A stretch of 64,000 bases of DNA from Anastatus disparis. Its lineage: Eukaryota; Arthropoda; Insecta; Hymenoptera; Eupelmidae. The first letter of the stretch is position 1. Every line of letters begins with the position of its first letter. Position numbers and translations under genes: made by a program. Below, in pieces: positions 58,880-64,000 of this stretch. The stretch lies in NCBI GenBank assembly GCA_017163975.1, contig JAFFSR010000015.1, forward strand, positions 2,114,501-2,178,500, read 5' to 3'. The notes below the pieces were generated by a model. The model searched no databases. It worked only from the letters and a program-made list of their open reading frames with translations, and was not told the origin of the DNA.

Positions 58880-59062
58880 TTATAATATTTTCGCGTTATT
58901 TACTATTCTCAAAAATAATGCAATAGAATTTTTTTACCTTGCGTATAAGTATTTATAATAATATTTAGTGTGCTGAACTCTTAATTTGGAAATACAACGA
59001 TTTTCTTTAGTAAATAAAAAAACACCCAATTATACTAGGACAGCGAATCTGGCCTGCTTTCA
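58880..59062. mobile_element. Partial TTAA MITE (family of 7528)
   Basis: On the other strand it begins AAGCAGGCCAGATTCGCTGT, then TATTTACT, the TTAATTTGG/ATAAATACTTATACGCAAGG stretches, as in the left arm of 7528-7912. The partner arm is missing. Confidence 0.65.
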
Positions 59063-59794
59063 ATCATTTGAAAAAAATTTCTCCGGTAAGAAGCTCAAAG
59101 AAAAGCTCGAAATCAGCTCAAGTATGAACTGCTATGGCCCATTTTAATTTTTAACTTCAGAGTTGATACAACAAAGAGATATGTTACCAAAGCTGCTTAA
59201 AAACCCAACGTTATATTTACGAGAGTAAGAAAAACCAAGGTTTACGTTAGCTCAAAAACTCGAGCATATATAAATTCCAAGCTTCCATCCATCTTTATCA
59301 CCACAGCTGTATGCAAAAGCATCACAAATACTAGTAAATCTTAGCTTTTTTGTCGACGCAAAAATTTATCTTGCTTACATTAATGAGAATATGGAGATAG
59401 CAAGCGCACATCAAAATACCTGTTCTTTAATCTACTCATGATCGTATGTATACTTAACAGAAAAGATATTTAGTCGAATTCGTACCTCAAATGGCATTAT
59501 TACATATTTTACCATGGACGTAAGAGAACTTCGAGTTATGCATTAAGTTTCGCATCATTATTTATTTTTAGTTGCGATTTTCGGAAAGGGTGGCAGTAGA
59601 TAAGCTATGCTGATTCTAACCCAAGCCGATTCTAACCCACCTGGGTTGGAACTGATATGAGCCAGAAATTACTTGAGCCAGAAACGACATAGAGTGGAGG
59701 AACCTTTTCTAACCCAAACGATGTTTTACGTGGTATTACACGAAAAACAGCTAATCGACCTAGGGTGGAGGAAGCTTTTCTAACTAATCAGAAA
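59063..59794. other. Noncoding region with a small repeat
   Basis: 59630-59790 contains two GTGGAGGAA(C/G)CTTTTCTAAC blocks and several TTCTAACCCA phrases; otherwise nothing recognised. Confidence 0.4.
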
Positions 59795-60078
59795 AGCAGT
59801 ATTTTTTCTGATGAGGACAAATTAATTTTGAAGCTTTGTTTTCAAAAAAAGTTTGACATACTTACAAAATCATAAGTTAGGCAAGAGATTATGATGTTTA
59901 AGTATGTCAAACTTTTCTTGAAAACAAAGCATCAAAATTAATTTATTCTCATTAGAAAAAATATTGTTTTTTTACTGTACAAGTTATGGACAACTATTGA
60001 TTTCTAGTAATAACTACTAGTTTTTCCACAAATCTATATTTTTTCGATTGAAAAAGGATAGAGAGATACAACGTCATC
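59795..60078. mobile_element. TTAA MITE, GTCC core family (left end truncated)
   Basis: Right end TTAA at 60079-60082; on the other strand it starts GATGACGTTGTATCTCTCTA. The hairpin interior AAACTTTTCTTGAAAACAAA pairs with TTTGTTTTCAAAAAAAGTTT. It lies directly upstream of the PLA2-domain relic and may have replaced its 5' end. Confidence 0.65.
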
Positions 60079-60114
60079 TTAATAGTCTTCCAATCAAACT
60101 TCATATACCCGGCT

Positions 60115-60765
60115 ACTAGTACTGTGGACCTGGTACGAACTTAGCTAAACGTTTAGCTAGAGGTGACCAAGGAATCAATCCTCTCGATAGAGCTTGTAAA
60201 GGGCACGACATTGCTTATTCACAGATTCGTGAAAATGTAGAAGTCAGAAATGCTGCTAATAGAAATTAAGCAGGAGAAGCTAATCAAAGAATTTCATCAA
60301 AAGACGCTAGCTTCGGAGAAAAAGTAGCTGCATTTAAAATTAAAAACATCATTAAAGTAAAGTCTACATTCGGAATGACTATGAAGAAGAAGCCTTCTAC
60401 CACTTTCAATGCAATACTAAAGGCTGCAACCAAATCAGTTGTTCCTATAAAATGTGCTTAAAAAGATATTCTGTCAGCTCTAAAAGGTGCGAGTAGCACT
60501 GTTAAAAAAGCAAGTGGTAAACAAAATGTTAAATTTCCACATACTTTACCAGTTACAAAGAAAGTAGGAGGTTTCTTACCATTCCTCATACCAATTTTAG
60601 CTGGTTTGAGTGCTGTTGATGGTATAGCTGGAGGTACTGCTGGAATCGCTAAAGCGGTAAACGATTCCAAAACTGCTAAGCAGCAATTAGAAGAATATAA
60701 GAGACATAATATAAAAAACGCTGCCAAGTGCTTTGGCGGAATGCTTTCTCATAGAGTTCTTTGAG
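60115..60765 (+). pseudogene. Polinton PLA2-domain minor virion protein
   Basis: Starts at the calcium-loop motif YCGPGTNLAKRLARGDQG, followed by LDRACKGHDIAYS with the HD..Y catalytic pair of parvovirus/Polinton-type secreted phospholipase A2 domains. Then a Lys-rich region (KIKNIIKVKSTFGMTMKKK) and near the C-terminus a hydrophobic GGFLPFLIPILAGLSAVDGI segment, like the Polinton proteins related to adenovirus pX/pVI. Two in-frame TAA codons (60268-60270 and 60458-60460) interrupt it; the final stop is near 60763. In the family this virion protein is thought to help breach membranes. This copy is broken. Confidence 0.75.
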
Positions 60766-61039
60766 TTTCATTAATTTTTTTATATTTATTTATATGTGAT
60801 TTTAATATTAAAAAATTGTCTAACATTAATATTTACTCATATTGTGCTTTATAAATTTCGAACACATATGCTAGCTGTTTGCTTTTTCAACATTTATAAT
60901 TTATTTTAAATCATCAAGTAATACAAAAAAATTTGTTCTATTGAAGAATGATATAATGTAGTAATAAAAAGAATGATGACAACAAAATTTCTAATCTTTA
61001 TAAAATGCAATCATATTTATATATAAATACAGTTCATGT

Positions 61040-62353
61040 TTATGGCTCTATAAAAAAAACTACTCTATGAATACCAATTTTCAATAGCTTCCCGTCTAGT
61101 TATACAAAAACGTAGATGGTATACAAAATTTGAAGCAAATCCATCAAGTAATTTTCGAGATCTAACTGGTTAAATAAATAACATTTTCTTTTCAAAATTT
61201 CTTTTTCAAAATTTTAAAAATTCTCTAAAATTAAAACTACGCTATGAAAATCAATTTTTGAAAATTTCCCTTCTTTTGGCAGTCGCAAATAATTTCCCTG
61301 CAATTTTTAGAACAAATCTATCGAGTACTTTACGTAGAATAAAAAAAAATAAGAAAAGAAGAATCGAATTTTTTTTTTAAATCTTTAAAATTCTCTAAAA
61401 TTGCAACCACGCTAAGAAAATTAGTTTTCAAAAGCTTATGTTTTTCAGACAACAGCGAATTAATTGTATAACAATTTTGGAGAAAATTTATAGTATGGTT
61501 TACGCAAAATAGAAAATAAATGAAAAATAAAAATTTTTTTGAAAATTTTCAAAGTGCTCTAAAATTAAAACTGCACTGAGAAAATTAATTTTCCAAAGCT
61601 TGTTTTCTTCAGACAGTAGCGAATAAATTGCATACAAATTTTGGAGCAAATCTATCAAATGGTTTTCGTAAAATAGAAAAAATTAATTAAATAAAAATTT
61701 TTTAAAAATTTTAAAAATGCTCTAAAATTAAAAGTGCGCTAAGAAAATTAGTGTACAAAATTTTTATACTTTTGGCAGTCGAAATTAAGTTCCATACAAA
61801 TTTTCGAACAAATTCTTCGAGTAGTTTACGTAAAATACAAAAAAAATGAAAAATCGAAATTTTTTAAAAATTCTTAAAATGATTCTAAAAAAAAAACTGC
61901 GCTAAGAAAACCAATTCCCAATAGCTTCCGCACCAGTTCATCAAAAAATTGAATTGTATGGAAAATTTGAAGTAAATCCATCGAGTAGTTTTTAAGATTT
62001 TATTGGCTTAATAAATAGAAACATTTTTTTCAAAAATTTCAAAATGCTCTAAAATTAAAACTGAGCTAAGAAAATCAGTTTTTAAAAATTTATTTTATCC
62101 GGGCAATCAGAAATAAATTCCATGCAAATTTTGAAGCAAATTCATCGAGTAGTAAACAAAAAAAAACCAAAAAACGAAAAATCGAATTTTTTTTTTATTT
62201 TTTAAAAAAACTTTAAAATGAAAACTACGGTGGAAGAACCAAATTATCAATAGCTTCCCAGCAAGTTAATCACAAAACTGAATTCCATGCAAAATTAGAA
62301 GCAAATCCATCGAGTAGTTCTTGAGATACAGCTTACTAACTGAATTCATACAT

Positions 62354-62392
<39 letters not shown>

Positions 62393-62515
62393 TACAGACA
62401 TTTTCTGGAAACCACTTTTTTCGACTCACTGAGTTCAAATATGTACAAATTAATGAAAAAATAGAAAAAAATTTTTTTTACCGATACAATGCTTTCTCTA
62501 TGAGAAAGCAAAAGG
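61040..62515. repeat. ~160-bp diverged tandem array, copy 2
   Basis: Units keyed by ACCAATTTTCAATAGCTTCC or AAAATTTCCCTTCTTTTGGC start near 61075, 61250, 61420, 61588, 61750, 61910, 62078 and 62238, a period of about 160-175 bp. It ends in (CA)n at 62352-62388, CATACATACAGACATTTT, then ACAATGCTTTCTCTATGAGA with a GCTTTCTCTATGAGAAAGC hairpin. Same 3' tail as the copy at 6590-9250, so it is one mobile or dispersed unit. Inserted between two Polinton genes. The minus-strand CVCVCV frame is the (CA)n read as protein. Confidence 0.7.
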
Positions 62516-62539
62516 AAGAAATAGCTCTTGATAAAGGTC

Positions 62540-62990
62540 TCCACTTAAAACCATATAAAACTGGTCCTGGTCGTCGTCTGAAACCAAAGAATATCATTAA
62601 AAAAAATAGATCTTCAAAGTAAAATTACCTCAAAGAGCACTGACCGATGCTGATCTCATCAAGTATGCAAAAATCCTAAAAATCCCATATTTTCGGAGAG
62701 TATTCATGAGGAATGCTATGCCAATTAGCAGACCGCACTATAGAGAATCAGCTATGGTTAATCTAAATGATGCGCATGGACCTGGAACGCACTGGGTGGC
62801 ATATTACTTCTGAGGAAACGATGTTGTGTATTTTGATAGCTTTAGTGATCTTCAATCTTCTTTGGTGTTAATGCTATATTTAGGAGTAGAAAACATTAAG
62901 TACAATCCTAAGAGATATCAAGACTTAGATACTTTTCACTGCGGTCATCTTTGTCTAAGATTCTTGAGTAACACTCTTGATATATAAAGG
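62540..62990 (+). pseudogene. Polinton adenovirus-type cysteine protease
   Basis: Reads ALTDADLIKYAKILKIPYFR, then HGPGTHWVAYYF with the catalytic His, YFDSFSDLQ with the Asp-containing strand, and DTFHCGHLCLRFL with the catalytic Cys near the end. These match the C5-type (adenain-like) proteases that process virion proteins in Polintons and adenoviruses. A TGA at 62811-62813 breaks the frame just after the His motif, and a Lys/Arg-rich lead (HLKPYKTGPGRRLKPK) before it is in broken frame. Confidence 0.8.
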
Positions 62991-63015
62991 AAGGATTGAT
63001 GAGTATTTGTTCATT

Positions 63016-63720
63016 ATGAGTTTAACAATCGTGGCAGATTCATTAACTTTGAGTCTTCCAGACACATTATCGGTACTGGAAGAACAGTATTTTCCACAAA
63101 TTAAACTCTTACCTGACAAGAATTATATTCTTGGGTTAGTTGCTTTTATGACATTTAACTCTATACTTAATATCGACAAGGGTAATAATATATTCCACGT
63201 TGGACAGGAAGAAATTTCTCCACCGTGTGGTAGTTATGAAATTGATGATATACAGAACCATCTCAGTGAAACATCGACTTCAAAAAGTATATCAATCAGT
63301 ATTAAACCAAACAATTCGCAGTAAAATAAAATGCACTCATTCGATTGATTTTCGACCAGAACATTCGATAGGACTTTACTACTAGGCAAAACGTGTTCTT
63401 CCTGCTGAATTCACGCATTATTTAGACTTATGTGTAGCGATTCTGAAGGTCAACGCTCTTTAAGTCAAGTGCAATATCGTCTCTGGTGCTTATATAAACG
63501 GTCGATAAGTGCACACGATATATAAATTCTTTTCTGCAGTCCCACCAGGATATAAGATCATCGCAGTGTCATCTTAAGTCATTTACCTTGCAGTCGTCGT
63601 CAAGAGCATAGATCATTTACATGTGTGTATAGTCGATCAAGACGGGGATTCAATTAACTTGCGTGGAGAAACTATTACAGTTAGATAACATATTAAATCA
63701 GTATATAAAATAGGCGTGGT
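63016..63720 (+). pseudogene. Polinton jelly-roll-like virion protein
   Basis: ATG at 63016 (MSLTIVADSLTLSLPDTLSV). An open part runs to 63324 with KNYILGLVAFMTFNSILNID and GSYEIDDIQNHL. After a frame break near 63305 the neighbouring frame continues through SIDFRPEHSIG, and 63500-63700 gives VHTIYKFFS, VPPGYKIIAVSS and IVDQDGDSINLRGETITVR, with further breaks between. This arrangement is conserved in insect Polinton-type elements and probably forms a minor capsid (penton-like) protein. The exact capsid role is inferred. Confidence 0.65.
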
Positions 63721-63846
63721 TTATAACATAAAAATAACAAAGGGTGTATAATTAAATCAAGTCGGCAGTCGAATATCAGTAGTCATTGACAAGTCAAAGT
63801 ATTAACACGGCAGAATATTCAGTTTCTGAAAAGCCAAGGCTTAAGA

Positions 63847-64000
63847 ATGAGTGCTTCTGATGGAAAATGACGTGCTTAATTTTTGGCTGTTTTTAAAGAA
63901 ATGGAGAAAATTCTAGATATAAGGTCAAAAGTAATATTGGATGAGTTAATAGCTCACTGTAAGCCGCACGCGTACCAGCCCTATACTTTGACAAATTTCA
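63847..64000 (+). pseudogene. Start of probable Polinton major capsid protein
   Basis: From the ATG at 63901: MEKILDIRSKVILDELIAHC followed by YQPYTLTNF up to the window edge. I recognise the LDIRSKVxLDExIAHxxxHAxQPY pattern as the N-terminus of the major capsid protein of insect Polinton-type elements. An upstream ATG at 63847 leads to an early stop. Only about 33 codons are visible. Confidence 0.5.

Larger units (their letters stand above)
53095..64000 (+). mobile_element. Decayed Polinton/Maverick (adintovirus-like) element
   Basis: Plus-strand series of virion and packaging gene relics: OB-fold-like protein (53300), packaging ATPase (55471), accessory protein (56080), PLA2-domain protein (60115), adenovirus-type protease (62540), jelly-roll-like protein (63016), capsid start (63847). 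This set defines Polintons. No DNA polymerase B or retroviral-type integrase is seen here; they may lie right of the window or be lost. Several genes carry in-frame stops or frame breaks, and MITEs and a tandem array are inserted, so it is an old, inactive copy. Left limit unknown; TTAAGAGTAGGTCG at 53095 is a truncated TTAA-MITE end, not a proven Polinton terminus. Confidence 0.75.

Noticed and set aside
53095..60078. 53095 and 60078 as the two terminal inverted repeats of one large element
   Set aside because: Both are ends of the common TTAA MITE family found many times in the window, and the Polinton genes continue beyond 60078.

Overview
This is eukaryotic, intron-bearing, very AT-rich DNA, most likely from an insect. 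The signs are spliced host-like exons (an SLC17-type transporter exon, a tripeptidyl-peptidase II exon fragment and an unrecognised 5-segment gene), a dense nested load of transposable elements, long (TA)n and (GA)n tracts, and insect-style hAT, piggyBac-like, Gypsy, Penelope-like and Polinton/Maverick relics. The order (for example Hymenoptera or Hemiptera) cannot be fixed from the sequence alone. There are no operons, bacterial genes or CRISPR arrays.

Layout. 0.4-1.5 kb: one exon of a Cys-rich, transposon-associated protein on the minus strand. 1.6-9.2 kb: hairpin MITEs, minisatellites, a KpnI-palindrome element and a ~160-bp tandem array (6.6-9.2 kb) holding three MITEs. 9.3-18.8 kb: decayed Gypsy-type gag and pol pieces split by an inverted duplication of a Penelope-like fragment, a GACGTC-rich foldback element, a hAT-like MITE with an 8-bp target duplication and a TTAA MITE. 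19.1-21.1 kb: an inverted-repeat element. 21.3-25.5 kb: a second LTR retrotransposon with both LTRs. 25.8-26.9 kb: a possible solo LTR or promoter unit. 27.0-28.5 kb: a non-autonomous hAT element. 28.6-33.4 kb: foldbacks, TTAA MITEs and a 43-bp minisatellite. 34.0 kb: the SLC17 exon. 36.0-37.9 kb: MITE, (GA)n, relic ORF.

39.4-52.3 kb is the most informative part. An 11.2-kb hAT element (39448-50609) sits in the first coding exon of a multi-exon gene and is flanked by a perfect 8-bp target duplication (ATCTGAAC). Reading across the site with one copy of the duplication keeps the host frame open, and all later splice junctions are phase 0. The hAT carries a decayed BED-finger/hATC transposase, a nested element holding a TPP2 exon fragment, and two ~670-bp palindromic MITEs. 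The 27.0-kb hAT is a deletion derivative of the same family.

53.1 kb to the end is a decayed Polinton/Maverick (adintovirus-like) element on the plus strand: OB-fold-like protein, packaging ATPase C-terminus, a recurrent accessory protein, a PLA2-domain minor virion protein, an adenovirus-type cysteine protease, a jelly-roll-like virion protein and the start of a probable major capsid protein. It has stops and frame breaks, is interrupted by MITEs and a satellite-like array, and is not functional as it stands.

Two patterns recur. One is a class of ~660-674-bp near-complete palindromes with C(T/A)AGGAGAG ends and 3-bp TNA target duplications (five copies, two families). The other is a set of TTAA-flanked MITEs sharing a subterminal CTGTCCTTGTCTAAT-like core.
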